DNA from: Arbacia lixula
Taxonomy: Eukaryota; Echinodermata; Echinoidea; Arbacioida; Arbaciidae
NCBI GenBank assembly: GCA_963669155.1
Contig: OZ022597.1
Coordinates: 9,821,605-9,885,604 of the forward strand
Direction: 5' to 3'
Length of the DNA stretch: 64,000 nt
Part shown: positions 1 through 12,893 of the stretch, piece after piece
Layout: each line of letters opens with the position of its first letter
Numbering within the stretch: the stretch's first letter is position 1
Position numbers and translations under genes: made by a program
The notes under the pieces: generated by a model
Told to the model about the DNA's origin: nothing
What the model saw: only the letters and a program-made list of their open reading frames with translations
The model's database searches: none

Positions 1-2054
1 AATTCTGGGTCAATTGATAAGAATCATATTCATTTCTCAATTTTTCACACAATGTAATTGGGGTATAGGCCTACTGCCAGAGTATCGATCAGCACACTAG
101 TGTCACTACTTAAAAAACTCTCTAGAAATTCTGAACAATGCCTCTTATAATGTGTGTAAAAATAGTGTTGCAATTCGCATTGATTTTCTGCATTGATACA
201 CGTTGAACTTGTTAATATTAATATTAATATTTTCACAAGTACATTTGAGCCTAAACAAATTTAGTACTGTTGTTGCCTAATTGTTACTGTTAGTGTTACT
301 GTGAATTAGAAAGAGACAGTGCCCACTGGCTAGTAATTCTGTGAATGAAATTTGAGCTATCCCTTTATTCGGGTTAAGATCACACTTGCATGTACATTTC
401 AGGGAGATGACGAGCTCTGTTTCGAGTCATCTTTCGTGCCTTCCCTGCATAGAAAATTTGTCAAAATTCATCAAAATGCAGTGAAGAAAATAATTGTACT
501 CACCAAGGCCATGCACCATGGCGTGAGCACACTGAATTATACCACTAGGCACTACGTAGCTAGTTCAGTGCATGAGCAGTGGCGAATTCTGCCTTCACAA
601 GTTCCGTTTCCTCTTATTCTCTGGACTTGACAACCCACCATCGATCATCTTCCATCATGGATCCAAACAACCACACCAGCTAAGAAGCACAAAAGCCGAC
701 TTTTGTCCAAAATTAGTAAATTTCCTGGAGTATAATATCACAAGCAGCTACAGTGAAAACGGATGCGAGCGTAGCGATCGTGCATGCATGTTATGCATGC
801 TACTTCCGCTCGCTTAGCTCTGTGCGTATAAATCGCTCACTCGCGGACAAAATATCGTCAGCTTGTATTTCAACAGCGAGAAATTGTGATCCTGCAAACT
901 TCATATTTGACTATCCTTATTTCAAATATCTCGCTTGTTATGAATATGTAGGCTGTCAGCTATGATTAATGACGAGAATGATTCCATATACAGTTCAAAA
1001 TTTAGACACTTCCATAATAGGTCTACTTTTGCTCCAAATATGCAAGTCAGATCTAGTATAGCCTATACCGAATACCCCCGCACACACCATTCGTTTCCAA
1101 TCCTAAACAAAAATATATTTCACGGTATAAAAAGAATATTGTGATTATATAACATGTTTCAATTATTTATTTATTAAAACTGAGTAAGAAGAAATCAAAT
1201 AGATTGACTCATAATAACAATATAAGCTCTGAAACAACTGTGTATTTACGTCGACTTTCTACACAACACATCACTCCCCATCACTTTCCCGACAAATGAA
1301 TGCATTACGTGACGTCATGTCAAAGGTACCGAATTCACTGCGTGAAAGTCGGCGATCAACGACTTCCAGATTCAGTAAAGTTTAATCAGTTATTGTAATA
1401 TTTTCATTTCGTTCTGTTGTATTTGAGTCTCATATCCATGTTAATTAGGTTGAAAGCTTTCTAATGATGTAAAGATCTCAATTTTTGTGATCGTGCTCTT
1501 ATGTCTTCTTTAAGAAAACATAATTGTTCTCCACATTTTCAGCGCCTTCGCAACCTCTAATATTGCTATTATATAAATGTATACTGCATATATAAAAATT
1601 TAAACAAAATATTTATCCAAGTGTGCTTTAAAATCGTGCAAAGGAGCCGGTCTCAAATATATCCTGCTATAGAGAAAGAAAAGCTTTGAATATGGTGAAA
1701 TGGACTTGATGTAATATAACCATGCTCGGTTTTGTATGTACTGTAAGTTTATTACAAATAAGAACGCTGTATTGAGTTATTTACCTCAATGAGAAAAACG
1801 CTAAATGGAGCAGCTGTCATAATTAGTAATAAACAACATCGCTCTAAATATTATAATCATTACTTTTATTAATATCATTAGTAAGAATAGTATAATTATG
1901 TAGTATAGGCTTTGTCGATAAATAATGTTTATTCTCATGAGATTTATCGTTATCATCATATTCATTGGCCGGTATTCTGAAGTCGGGTTTAACTAAGCCG
2001 GGACCAAAGTTAGAATCGAGTTTAGTTAGTCCTGGCCTAAACGCGACTTCGGGC
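1..2054. other. AT-rich non-coding stretch
   Basis: Only short open frames occur, none longer than about 90 codons, and none shows a recognisable domain or a convincing splice-site pair. The last 100 bases (about 1970-2054) contain spaced inverted words (gaagtcggg / cgacttcggg) abutting the TTAA where a MITE begins. I see nothing else. Confidence 0.6.
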
Positions 2055-2066
2055 TTAAAGACAGCC

Positions 2067-2210
2067 TGTTGCACCACAAATTGTCGTCCCTGCACAAATT
2101 GACGTCGACGACAATTTGTGCAGAACCCTGACACCACAAATTGTCGTCCCTGCACAAATTGACGTCGACGACAATTTGTGCAGGGGGCTGACACCACAAA
2201 TTGTCGTCCC
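2067..2210. repeat. Terminal inverted-word array of the foldback, left end
   Basis: The words caccacaaattgtcgtcc and gcacaaattgacgtcgacg alternate with their reverse complements, giving nested short hairpins. The mirror array is at 7590-7832. These are the outermost sequences of the foldback element and probably its subterminal transposase-binding repeats (inference). Confidence 0.65.
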
Positions 2211-2360
2211 CCCTCGAAACACTTTCAATATGACGTTGAAGCCTTCAAGGCCATTAGGGGCTTACATTTTTGTTAATATAATGATTCCTGACAAACATAA
2301 TACATGAAAATCAACACATAACTCAAGTGCACACAAACCAAAATAAAAGGTCACGTTAAA

Positions 2361-2735
2361 GTGTGTGTGTGTGTGTGTGTGTGTACGTGTGTGCGTGAGT
2401 GTGTGTGTTTGCGCGCGTGCATGTGTGAGTGTGTGCGTGAGTGGGTGTGTGTGTGAGTGTGTGCGTGCGGGTGTGTGTGTGTGCGTGTGTGTGAGTGTGT
2501 GTGTGTGTGTGTGCGTGCATGTGTGTGTGATTGTGTGTGTGTGTGTAATTGTGTGTGTGCGTGTGTGTGTGAGTGTGTGTGTGTGTGTGTGTGTGGGGGT
2601 GGGTGGGTGTATGTGTGTATGTGTGTGCGTATGTGTGTGGGTGTGTGTGTGGGTGGGTGCATGTGTGTGTGTATGTGTGTGTGTGTGTGTGTGTGTGCGT
2701 GTGTGTTGCGCGCGTGCTGGCGTATGGGCTAGGTT
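2361..2735. repeat. GT microsatellite
   Basis: A (GT)n tract of about 370 bp with scattered GC, GA and GG interruptions. Long open frames across it are low-complexity artefacts. It lies in the left arm of the foldback and pairs with the CA tract at 7391-7531. Confidence 0.95.
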
Positions 2736-3370
2736 GTTTGCGTGTGCGTGTGTTAGCGATGAGTGTTGAGCTGGTATGTATGTGTACGTGATAGGGATGT
2801 TGAGGTGGGTGTGTGCAATATATTATGTGTGCAAGTACGGAATATTACGTGTGGGTGCATGGTGATGGTGGTGGTTGTGTGATTGTGTGTGTGTGGAGGG
2901 GGGGGGGGGCGAGCGCGCGTGTATGTGTACATTGTGTAGATGTGAAGTCGTGTATTTGTGTTGAGGAATTAGCCAATGGGTTTTGCATCGCCCTCTGTTT
3001 CATTGTTCTAAAAATATAATAAAAATTACACAGTGACGATGGTCATCGGGGTTACTATATTGGTGTGATTACAAAAAAGAAATGTCATGATAGTGAATGT
3101 AATTATAAACAAATATCAAAATATGATCACCCTTATGATCGTGCCAATAAGGCAAAATGAAAATAATTGACAATGCTCTAGAGTAAAGACAGCGAGTCAG
3201 TTAAAGTCAAATTTCATTATCTCCTTCTAGGAATAATACGAAAGCAGGGGAAACAGTTTATGAATTGTTTGTTCTGGTATTGCCCCACTTTTATGTGTTA
3301 GAACTCAAAACTTGACTGTGTTAACTGTCTTTATTCTCTTAGAGCAGTATTTGTGTTAACTGCACGTACA

Positions 3371-3425
3371 CCCCCCACACACACATACACAAAAACACAC
3401 ACGCACACCACCATACAGACAGACA
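3371..3425. repeat. CA-rich simple repeat
   Basis: A short imperfect CACA tract within the left arm of the foldback, preceded by a run of C. Confidence 0.8.
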
Positions 3426-3649
3426 TCCACACCCATACACTTACCAACCCACACTAGTGGAGTGGATAAGGTGAATAATTGTGCACTTTTGTGTACAAGC
3501 ACCAAATTTGGCACACATGTTCAAAATCATATTTCGGACAATATTAGATATAGAGGTATCTCAAAATGTTTCCAGGGACACCTGGGTGCAGCCCCCAAAT
3601 TGCCACAGGGGCACTTATATGTTATTATCTTCTATTCGAAAACTCACGG

Positions 3650-4270
3650 CCGGACTTGAAAAAAAAACCTTGATAGGAATCATCCTTAGGCAATAGGTAC
3701 CTTACCTTTTTTTTCAAATGTGTGGTCGTAAATGGCAAGAAGGCCGGGGGATAGCCCCCAAACTCCCCTGGGGGCATTTTTATCTTATTTTGGGACATAT
3801 TCTCAAGAATAAATAACTGGATTTTAACCAAACTAGATAGGAATCATCCTGTGGTAATAGGGAACATTAGGTGTTAGATTTGGGGTACACAAGTGGCAAG
3901 GGGCTGGGGAAGGGGGGGGGGGTATCCCCCAAAACGCCCCAGGGGGAAGTTTTCTTTTATTTTTCTAATACTTTTTCTCAAGAATAAATAACTGGAACCA
4001 CCCTTAGGTATTAGGGACCTTAAGTTGTTAGAATGGGGGGACACAAATTGCAAGGAACTGGGAGGGGGTAGCCCCCCGCCAAAAAAATGCCTCCAGTTCC
4101 TCTTATTCTTTACTTTTTCAGAAGAATACATAATAAATAAAAAAGAAACGGTACCTAAGTTATCAAGATGATGCTATGCAAGTGGCGAGGGGGGGGGGGG
4201 GACAAATGCTCCCAGGGGGCAAAGTCCACTGGTTTTGTTACCTTTTCGCAAAGGTACATGACTGTCTTTT
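3650..4270. repeat. G-rich subrepeats, left foldback arm
   Basis: About four degenerate units of roughly 120-160 bp. Each contains 'aggaatcatccttaggtaatagg', 'ggcaaggggctgggg', a G homopolymer, a block ending 'cccccagggggc', and 'ttctcaagaataaataactgg'. The inverted counterpart lies at 5930-6660. The homopolymer G or C runs are part of these units. Confidence 0.75.
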
Positions 4271-5337
4271 AACCAAGTTGAAAGAAGTCACCTCGGAAAA
4301 GAGGACCTAATTAGGTTGTAAAAAGTGGATACATATCTAAAAATGAATGTTAGATTTCATCAAAACTCGACAGATTATTCTGACGCAATGGGAGAATTTG
4401 TTACAAATGGGGATCCCATCTGTCATGAACTAGCCACCCTCCCCCTTCTCCCTCGCCCACCACCTCAGAAATGCGCCTTGCGGTCCAAAATGTTAAGAAA
4501 AAAGGAGTGTTTTCTCAAATTTATCCAAACTGTGCAGTAACCAAGGATAATCTAACATACACATGTAGTCGCGTACTCATTTGATGAGGGGACAAGGAGG
4601 ACCCCCCCCCCCCACCCTCGAAATTAATATAGCGCCTTACATGTCAATTACTATCTTGTTTTCATGGGGGGGGGGGGGGACTTCGTTCACTCCCTCAGTG
4701 CATGTCTTAACTTTTTTCTTTCGTCCTGCTAACTTTTTTCGACAAGCACCAAATTTTGAACATATGTTTAAAATACTATCTGGAATGATATGAGATATCG
4801 TTTTGAGGCATTTAAAAATGTTATCAATTTCGCCATCCTTCAGTATCATGACATAATAATACTTATAAATGTTTTAAGACTCTTTTTATAACCATATATA
4901 AGATAGTTAGCAATGAACATGGTGAAAGAACAATCGGTAATGCTCAGAATATGAAAGAACAGTGGTGTAATTACTATTTCCATAGAAAATAACTATAATG
5001 GAAAATATAAACAAATTAAATGTAGTCAATCAGTTTTGAAGATGGCCACCACAATTTGAATAAACAAAACACAAATTGTCACATCACTCAATGGTGCATG
5101 ATAGTTGATTGTGAAAAGGCTAGATAGAATAGAAATCCGTAAAAAAATCAGTGTCAACGGGAAGATAAAATTGATGCGCTAATTACTTAACTAAGAAACA
5201 TAATGTTTGCTACATTAAGTGATGTAAATAAATGCTCTTTATTTATCTATTTTTTTGATAGATTCATGGTGACATTCTTTTCACACAATGCAATGTCATG
5301 TTCCTCTTCAGGAGCTGCTCATTCCATCATCTGTATA

Positions 5338-5411
5338 AACTCTTGGTCCATCGCCTTTCCATGGACCGTCCCACGTGATAGGGTCCATGGTATGGCGGTA
5401 GACCAAGAGTT
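5338..5411. repeat. Short palindrome with CACGTG near its centre
   Basis: aactcttggtc (5338-5348) is the reverse complement of gaccaagagtt (5401-5411). The inner parts (ccatggacc / ggtccatgg) also pair, leaving cacgtg in the middle. It lies off the symmetry centre of the surrounding foldback (about 5.0-5.15 kb), so it is a separate small hairpin. Confidence 0.7.
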
Positions 5412-5929
5412 CTGACAGAAATTTCCAGCCATTATGGATATAGCCACCAGTTCTGAGGCCTCAAAAACTACAAAGCTATAAACATTGTTTTGGTAGCTAA
5501 TTTAGACGCCTACTTGAAAAATGGCGTCTCAAGGACATATGTTTAGGCGCCTCTATATCTAATTTTGTTTAGTTCATAATCATGAACCTATGTACCAAAT
5601 TTGATGCTTGTAGGTAAAAGTGGAACAGAATAAAGCTAAATACTTGGCTTTGGCAGCCATTTTGGACTCAATCTTTGATCCTTCTTGTCTCCTCCTCAGA
5701 TGTGTACGTTAGATTATCCTTGTTTCCTGTGCAGTTTGGATACATTCGAGAAAACATTCCGTTTTTCTTGAAATAATGGACCGCAAGGCGCATTTCTGAG
5801 GTGGTGGGGGAGGGGCTGTGCTGTCAGATGGGGTACAATTGTCTGAGAATAATCTGTGGAGCTTTGATGAAATCCAACATTCATTTTTTAGATATGTATC
5901 CCATTTTTACAACCTTAAGTCCACTTTTT

Positions 5930-6660
5930 AGAGGTGACTTCTTTCAAGTTTGATTAAAATCCAGTCATTTACCTTTGAGTAAAAAGGAAAACATAAGTGG
6001 AATTTACCCGCTTGGGGAACTTTTGGGGCAAGCCCCCCCCCCCCCTCCCGTCCCTTGCCACTTGCATACCACCATTTTAAGAACTTAAGGTCCCTTATAC
6101 CTAAGGATGGTTCCTATCAAGTTTGGTTAAAAAGTTATTCATTCTTCTGAAAAAGTAGAAAAATAAGAAGAAGTTGCCCCATGGGGGCATCGGTTTTATT
6201 TTTCTCTCTCACTCCTTTTTTTTTTTTTTTTTTTTTTTTTTTTGGGGGGGGGGGGCTACCCCCTCCCGGCACCTTGCGATTTGTGCCCCCCCCCCCCCCC
6301 CATTCTAACAACTTAAGGTCCCTAATACCTAAGGATGATTCTACTTATTTATTCTTGAGAAAAAGTATTTAAAAAATTTAAAGAAAGTTTCCCCCGCCGC
6401 GTTTTGGGGGCTACCCCCCCCCCTTCCCCAGCCACTTGCTTCTTGTTGTATCCCAAGTTTAACAATTAAAGTTTGCTATTACCTAAGGATGATTCCTATC
6501 AAGTTTGGTTAAAATCAAGTTATTTTTTCTTGAGGAAATGTCCTAAAACAAGAGAAAAATGCCCCCGGGGGCGTTTGGGGGCTATCCACCTGCCCCCTTG
6601 CCCCTTATGACCACACATTTTAACAAGGTAAGGTCCCTATTATCCAAGGATGATTCATAT
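5930..6660. repeat. C-rich subrepeats, right foldback arm
   Basis: The inverted counterpart of the subrepeats at 3650-4270, with long T and G runs at 6217-6255 and several C runs (6030, 6285, 6414). The repeated anchor words are 'cttaaggtccctaatacctaaggatgattcc' split by homopolymers, and 'ccttgccacttg'. Confidence 0.75.
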
Positions 6661-6984
6661 CATTTTTTTTTCAAGTCAGGGCGTGCGTTTTCAAAAAGAA
6701 GTAAAAATAACAAATGAGGGCCCCTAGGGCACTTTGGTGGCTGCTCCCAGGCGCCCCTAAAAATGCCTCTATATCTAATATTGTTCCAAATATGATTTTG
6801 AACATGTGTGCCAAATTTGGTGCTGGTAGACAAAAGTGCACAATTCACCTCATATTTGTTGCTTAACCGCCCCACTATATGACTGATTCACACAATTCTA
6901 GTCGACTAAATGGGGACTATTTCGGGCACAATACACACAAACCTTGATTCAATCCGTTGACCCTGTACCGCTACCCCATAACCC

Positions 6985-7015
<31 letters not shown>

Positions 7016-7390
7016 ACACACTTTTTTTTTCAATAATTTTTATTATGTTCCATATCAAATAATACATACAGCCACAAATACAAAATAACATTACATGATT
7101 TCTCTTCACATAATTTAAAACAAACAAAAGAAAGTATATTCTTTTCATACATACACTTTAGTTTTCCTTTGTTCTATGATTATGTCAAGGAATAAGACAA
7201 AATAAAGGAAAGAAATAATCATCTTATTATTTTTTTTGTTTATACTAATATATTCACAATGAACTTTAATGTAAATAATTAAGACACATGCATTCATTTA
7301 CTCGACTTAAAGAAAGAAAAATCTCAATAAAAGTACAAATAAATAAATGGAACCATGCAATATATAAAAGGCGACCCCCTCCCCCTCCCT

Positions 7391-7540
7391 TTCCCCTCCC
7401 CCTCCCGACACACACACAGACACAGACACACACACACTCACACACACACACTCACACACACGCACACACTCACAATCACACACACATGCACGCACACACA
7501 CACATACACACACACACACACATACACACACCTTACGTAC
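7391..7540. repeat. CA microsatellite
   Basis: A (CA)n tract of about 140 bp with CT, CG and AT interruptions in the right arm of the foldback, paired with the GT tract of the left arm. Open frames across it are artefacts. Confidence 0.95.
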
Positions 7541-8433
7541 ACATCACAGGCACAACCACACATGGCAATATTTTGAAGACAGGGACTGGTGACAATTTGT
7601 GCAAGGGGTGACAATTTGTGCAAGGGGTGACAATTTGTGCAACGAGCTATTAGTTTGCCTGCACAAATTGTCGTCCGTGAGGGTGAAAAATGGGAACAGC
7701 ACCTGCAGCACAAATTGACGCCGACGACAATTTGTGCAGGGGACGACAATTTGTGGTGTCAGGTTTTGTCAAATTTTGCACAAATTGTCGCCGACGACAA
7801 TTTGTGCAGGGACGACAATTTGTGGTGCAACAACAGCCCGTCCATTTTTCAGATCACCACAAAACCATCGAAACATTGGCAAACATATAGAAAAGTGCTA
7901 GCGAGCTGTATATTCATAATTTGAAACTGATACGTAGTGTAAAATTCAAATAATGCACGTAAACAACGTCTGATTAATAGTCTTTACCTCAGGCTCTTAG
8001 CAGTTTGTGTTGAACTATCTGCTTTATTGATTAATCTGTTTATTAAATTATAAAAAGCATTATGAAAAAAAAAAATGTTCTATAGAAGGTATCATCTACA
8101 AAGTTTAGAAATTGCTCATAAAATTAGGATTTCACACATGCATAATATCCACATAGATACTGTACCAAAGACTAATACTTTTTTTCGTAGGACGAAAAAA
8201 GTCGATTTGAAATTTAACGGCTGCAATTTTTACATATACAGAAAGCTTCAACATGCTATATTCTTAGAAATGGTCTTGAATCACACTTTCTTCAATTTGC
8301 GATCGTGATAGACGATTTCAAATTTTAAGCTTGCAAAAGGGACGGACAATCTTTAAGTCATGTTTATGATTCTGAAAGTCGAGTTCGATTCTAGACTAGT
8401 TGAACTCGAGTCCAATTTTAGACTCGACTTTAA

Positions 8434-8950
8434 AGAGAGCCCGTCCCTTTTTCAGATCACCACAAAACCATCGAAACATTGGCAAAACTTATAGAGAAGT
8501 GTTAGCAAGCTGTATATTCAGAATTTGAAACTGATACGTAGTGTAAAATTCAAATAATGCACGTAAACAACGTCTGATTAATAGTCTTTACCCCAGGCTC
8601 TTAGCAGTTTGTGATGAAATATCTGCTTTATTGATTAATCTGTTGATTAAATTATGAAACGAATTATGAAAAAAAAAGTTCTATAGAAGAAATCATCACC
8701 AAAGTTTGGTAAGTACTTATAAAATTGGGATTTCAGACATGCATAATAACCACATAAATACTGTAACAAAGACTAATACTTTTCGTTGTACGAAAAAAGT
8801 CGGTTTGAAATTTAAAGGCTGAAATTTTTACATATACAGAAAGCTTCAACATGCTATATTCTTAGAAATGGTCTTGAATCACACTTTCTTCAATTTGCGA
8901 TCGTGATAGACGATTTCACATTTGAAGCTTGCAAAAGGGACGGACAATCT
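8434..8950 (+). mobile_element. TTAA-flanked MITE family 1, copy B
   Basis: An intact copy, 517 bp between TTAA at 8430-8433 and 8951-8954. The left end reads AAGAGAGCCCGTCCCTTTTTC and the right end GCAAAAGGGACGGACAATCT, forming the inverted termini. It matches copy A closely over its whole length and starts about 80 bp after copy A ends. No coding capacity. Confidence 0.8.
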
Positions 8951-8954
8951 TTAA

Positions 8955-10560
8955 CTTCCATGGTGATGTCGTCTGCTCCACCTGCGCATGCGCACTAGCC
9001 AATTTTGGCATAATTTCTGCTATATTCAGTACTGCGCATGCCCATTTGCGCGCTTAATACTGTATTCGATAACGGCAATTCACGTAACAAAGTTACATTA
9101 ACTGGACGAATATTCTATGATAATGATTATGTTATAAAGAGAAGAAGGCGGAAAAGTTAACGATTTGTTTAATTTGATGTAAGTAAAATAGAAGTTGTTA
9201 TTTTTGTTCAGTAAAATTGAGTATATCTGCCAAAAATGAATGATTAATCGTACTGCTTGTAACACGTGTTATGATAATCCCTCCCTTTCCGTCTATGTCG
9301 CTGGTTGTCTCTCTATAATACACAGATGTACGCACATACGTATACACCCACACGCACTCGTATCTTAGAACGACTAAAAGATTTGTTTCCTTAGATGATC
9401 TGTAACAAAACAAAACATAGTCACCGCTCACATTTCCTCCTCTCTACATCCGTTCCCTGTTTCTCTTTAACATTCTCTCGCCTTCTCCCTTTCTACCAAC
9501 GAATTCCACATTCTTTCCGTCTCTCTGTTGACCCATCTCCCTTTCTCTCTCTTTATGTCATATTGTATGCCCTCTCGCTTTCCCTGTAGTACTGGCTATA
9601 TCTCCAAAATGTCATCATCATTATCAGGAAACTAATCATTCACATTTATATTTTGGAACATACCATTTGAAGTTGTTAGATACTAAAAGGAACAAGTTCT
9701 TCTGACAAAATTAAATTCCTCTTGAAAACGTTTTTACAATATTTCTTTGAAATATCTATTTCGAGAATGACCTTTACAATTTCGGAACTTAAATGAGCCA
9801 ATCGTGTCATTGCATGTAGTATCGACATATGTCACATTGTTCAACGATAACTGATATAAATGTACCACTATTTTGTGCCAGCTGCCCTAGCGTCATAGCA
9901 AGGCAAAATCATTGCACAATACTTGTCAGAAATAGAAAGTCTACTAGCATCAGTTCTACTGAAGTGTTTACTACGTATGCTCAGTACAAGCCAGTTTGGT
10001 AGTCAGGAAAATGTTTAAACCAAAAATAATAGTTCTTCAATTTTTGAGTGAAATACCCCTACAATCAGAACTAATACATTTTCCATACTGATGGAATCTC
10101 ATATCAAATTTAATGTTTAATTTTCCACCTGGCTGTAACAATGATGAACATAATTCGTTAATACATGTATAAGAGGTATAACATACCCACTCTTACTTCC
10201 CGTAATGATACATATTTAATTAAACATACAAGAAAGACTGAAAAGGGAGTGGGCTATATTTTATAAGTTGATAGTAGATACATATTAGGTATACCAGTGT
10301 CTGAATCAGAACAATAATATTTCAGCATATGAAAACAATAAGAAATGAATCTTAAGTCTTATATTTAGATAAGTTAGCGCACTGTACATGCATGATAGGG
10401 AAAGGGATAGAAGGATGTAGCTTGCACACGTGAAGTTATAGTTATAATGTTCTTTACTGATGAGGACCTTCTCACAACACAGCTTGCCAATATAATACTA
10501 GAATACTACAATTTTGCAATTCCAATATGTTATACATACATTCATATTTGATAGAATCAT
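8955..10560. other. Non-coding stretch, possible 5' flank or intron of gene 1
   Basis: No domain-bearing frame or splice-site pair I would defend. 9430-9590 is pyrimidine-rich (ctctct/ttctct runs). The first exons of gene 1 must lie here or further upstream, but I cannot locate them. Confidence 0.5.
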
Positions 10561-10962
10561 TTAATGGAGCATTTACACTGGACGTGAAAGAAATGTAGCA
10601 CTGGGCAGGCCGGGATGCAAACATTAAAAATTCTATAGTTCTTGCTTTGCGTGAACATTTTACTGAAACTACTGCACAGTATGTTGCACAATTATCGAGA
10701 GAAATTTGCTTTATAGCCTCATTAACTTGTCAAGCCCTAACGTATCACACTGATGAGTTATCAGAATTACTTTTTTCATAGTTTAATTCTCACTATAAAT
10801 TCACAAAGAGGACATCCAGGGACGGTCTAGACCACAGGGCCGTATTTCCGAGGTAGTAGGACGAATGGAAGTCATTGCATCTTACGTAGTGTAATGATAT
10901 TGAAATGGTTATTAAGTCGAAACTTAAATGTTGTATTTTTTGCCACCAATACATCTTTTGAT

Positions 10963-10994
10963 GGGGCTACCAACGCCAGCATCACTGCTACGAG
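10963..10994 (+). pseudogene. Decayed linker exon of gene 1
   Basis: This aligns with the intact exon at 12861-12893: both have a run of 'ctaccaacgcca..' and end in 'ctacgag'. Here the acceptor AG has become TG (atg|ggg) and the donor has changed from gtaagt to gtttaa. It therefore looks like a duplicate exon that has lost both splice sites. Confidence 0.55.
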
Positions 10995-12178
10995 GTTTAA
11001 TATACATTTGCATTTACAGAACTAAAAACTATACTCAGCTGTCACACGTTACGTGTAATACAGTAGTAATGTTCATTACTTATTAGGACTTTATCACAAC
11101 TCAGCTTGAAAAATGTAATATTAGTATACTATATTTTGCAATTCCAGTATGTATTACATACATTCACATTTGTTGGAATCATTTAATGGAGCATTTACGC
11201 TAGTCCACTGCCTGGACAATTTTAGTTGAAGCGCTGTATACGTACATAGATGTATTTGTCTGCCCTCCACTTTCTCAGCTACTAAAACCGGGCGGACAGA
11301 TTCGTGGAGTCGCGCAATCAGTGGTCTGGCGCGGTGTGCGTACTATGTGATTCAGTGGCGTAATGTGTGTGGGAGAAGAGGCGGACGATAAAATACGGCC
11401 AGTATCTGGACTACATTTACACTGAACTTGATACACATGTATTGCAAATGGCGCTTTAATCAATATGAAATGCACTAATGTGCTGTACGCTCCTGTTATA
11501 CATGGCCAATTTAAAAAATACTGACCGTAATAAGATATTTCCATGCTGCTACTGATTATTAAAGCACCTTGCAGTAATGCTTTATAAAACCTCAATATGC
11601 AGCTGTCTAGTCAAAGGTAGCACTGGATTAAAACGTACAAAGTGGTATTTGTCTTGCTTTGTTTCATTACTTCACGGAAACTACTGCACAATACTGTATA
11701 ATGATTGAGACAAAGTTGCTTAATGACATCAGCTCGTCAAGCACCAACGGTTCACATTTCTGAGTTATTATAACCTCTCTTTCTTATAATTTTCGCCATT
11801 TCGAGACAGTACAGTTGAGTTATGCCCAACAAACGTTAGTTCCTACTGCTCCTTCTGTTATATTCGAAAGGATATGATTTAAAGTCTTGTTGAGACTTGA
11901 ACTGCTCGTCGAGCTTTACATCAATCAATTGGGGATTTATTTCCATGTCGAAGGCATTCTTGTATTTTGTCAATGTGTATTTTATGATGCCCAAATATGA
12001 GTTATGATATTCATAAATGATTTTTAGTAATTACTATACACTTAGCTGAACAATTTTGCATAGTGGACGAGACATATCTTTTAAAAGGTAGGGCGTATCA
12101 AAGGCATTATATCTTACGCAGTCAAATTACCTTCTACAGGTGATCAGGTCGAAACTTCTTTCCCCGTGCTACCAACAG

Positions 12179-12202
12179 AGGTAGTGTCAGAAACCACACC
12201 AG
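12179..12202 (+). CDS. Gene 1 linker micro-exon (8 codons)
   Basis: A pyrimidine-rich tract and accaacag acceptor precede it, and a gtatgt donor follows. It is 24 bp and phase 1 on both sides, adding EVVSETTP. The phase agrees with the next linker exons. The composition (Thr, Pro, Glu) suits a flexible linker. It is the most 5' exon I can support; whether it is used needs transcript data. Confidence 0.45.
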
Positions 12203-12860
12203 GTATGTATTTAATCGCATTCCCATGAATACAACTATTGCTAATCGGCTACAATGCGTGAACGTACATTCATATGTGCTAGCATCATTTAATGGAGCAT
12301 TTACACTAAACTTGAAACAAATGTATTGTAAATGGTGCTTTAAATCAATATGAAAATCACCAGTGTGCTATATGCTCCTGTTATACGTGGCGAATTAAAT
12401 ATACTACAGAACGTAATAAGGTATTCCAATCTGCTACTGATACGAGTAAGCACCTTGCAGTAATGCTCTATGCACCTCAATATGCAGCTGCCTAGTCAAA
12501 GGTAGCACTGGACAGGCCGGGATGCAATCATGCAAATTGCTATAGTTCTTGCTTTGGGTGACCATTTCACGGAAACTGAAACACCATATTGCACAATGAT
12601 CGAGAAAAGTGTGCTTTATAGCCACATCAACTCGTGAAGCTGTAACGTATCACACTGATGAGTTATCAGAATCTCTTTTTTCATATTTCAATTCTCACTA
12701 TAAATTCACAAAGGAGACATCCAGGGACAGTCTAGATCACAGGGCCGTATTTTCTAGATTTTCTAGGAAGGCTTATCTTACGTATTGTAATGACATTCTA
12801 ATTTTAATTAAGTTGAACCTTAAATGTTGTATTTTTTGCCACCAATACTCCTAGAACTAG

Positions 12861-12893
12861 ATCTACCAACGCCACCAACACCGCCACTACGAG
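12861..12893 (+). CDS. Gene 1 Pro/Thr linker exon (11 codons)
   Basis: It has a ctagaactag acceptor and a strong gtaagt donor. It is 33 bp, symmetric phase 1, and encodes DLPTPPTPPLR. A decayed paralogue lies at 10963-10994. The proline/threonine repeat fits an extended stalk between upstream domains and ZU5. The acceptor pyrimidine tract is weak. Confidence 0.5.

Larger units (their letters stand above)
2067..7832. mobile_element. Large foldback (inverted-repeat) element, 5.77 kb
   Basis: The two ends are perfect inverted words (TGTTGCACC at 2067, GGTGCAACA ending 7832), followed by inverted arrays of the word acaaattgtcg. Most of the left arm (to about 5.0 kb) is matched in inverted order by the right arm (from about 5.1 kb). 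Pairs include the GT array (2361-2710) with the CA array (7391-7531), 3462-3720 with 6600-6870, and 4320-4560 with 5690-5920. A 6-bp duplication, acagcc, flanks it (2061-2066 and 7833-7838). Each arm holds G- or C-rich subrepeats of about 150 bp. No transposase frame is visible. The structure resembles FB-type foldback transposons; the superfamily is not identifiable. Confidence 0.75.
2059..8352 (+). mobile_element. TTAA-flanked MITE family 1, copy A, split by a foldback insertion
   Basis: The left terminus (ttaaagacagcc, 2055-2066) and the remainder (7833-8352) together make one copy of a roughly 515-bp repeat also found at 8434-8950, 41999-42520 and, inverted, 39838-40948. TTAA flanks both ends (2055-2058 and 8353-8356). 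The ends are inverted: left AAAGA..GCCCGTCC, right GGACGGACAATCTT. The body has no open frame that differs from chance. TTAA target sites are characteristic of piggyBac-type elements, so this is likely a non-autonomous relative. It was split when the 5.8-kb foldback inserted eight bases inside its left end. Confidence 0.75.

Noticed and set aside
2361-2790. Long Cys/Val- and Thr/His-rich open frames
   Set aside because: They are translations of the GT microsatellite in several frames and both strands.
7280-7620. Open frames rich in His/Thr
   Set aside because: Translation of the CA microsatellite; no domain or splice support.
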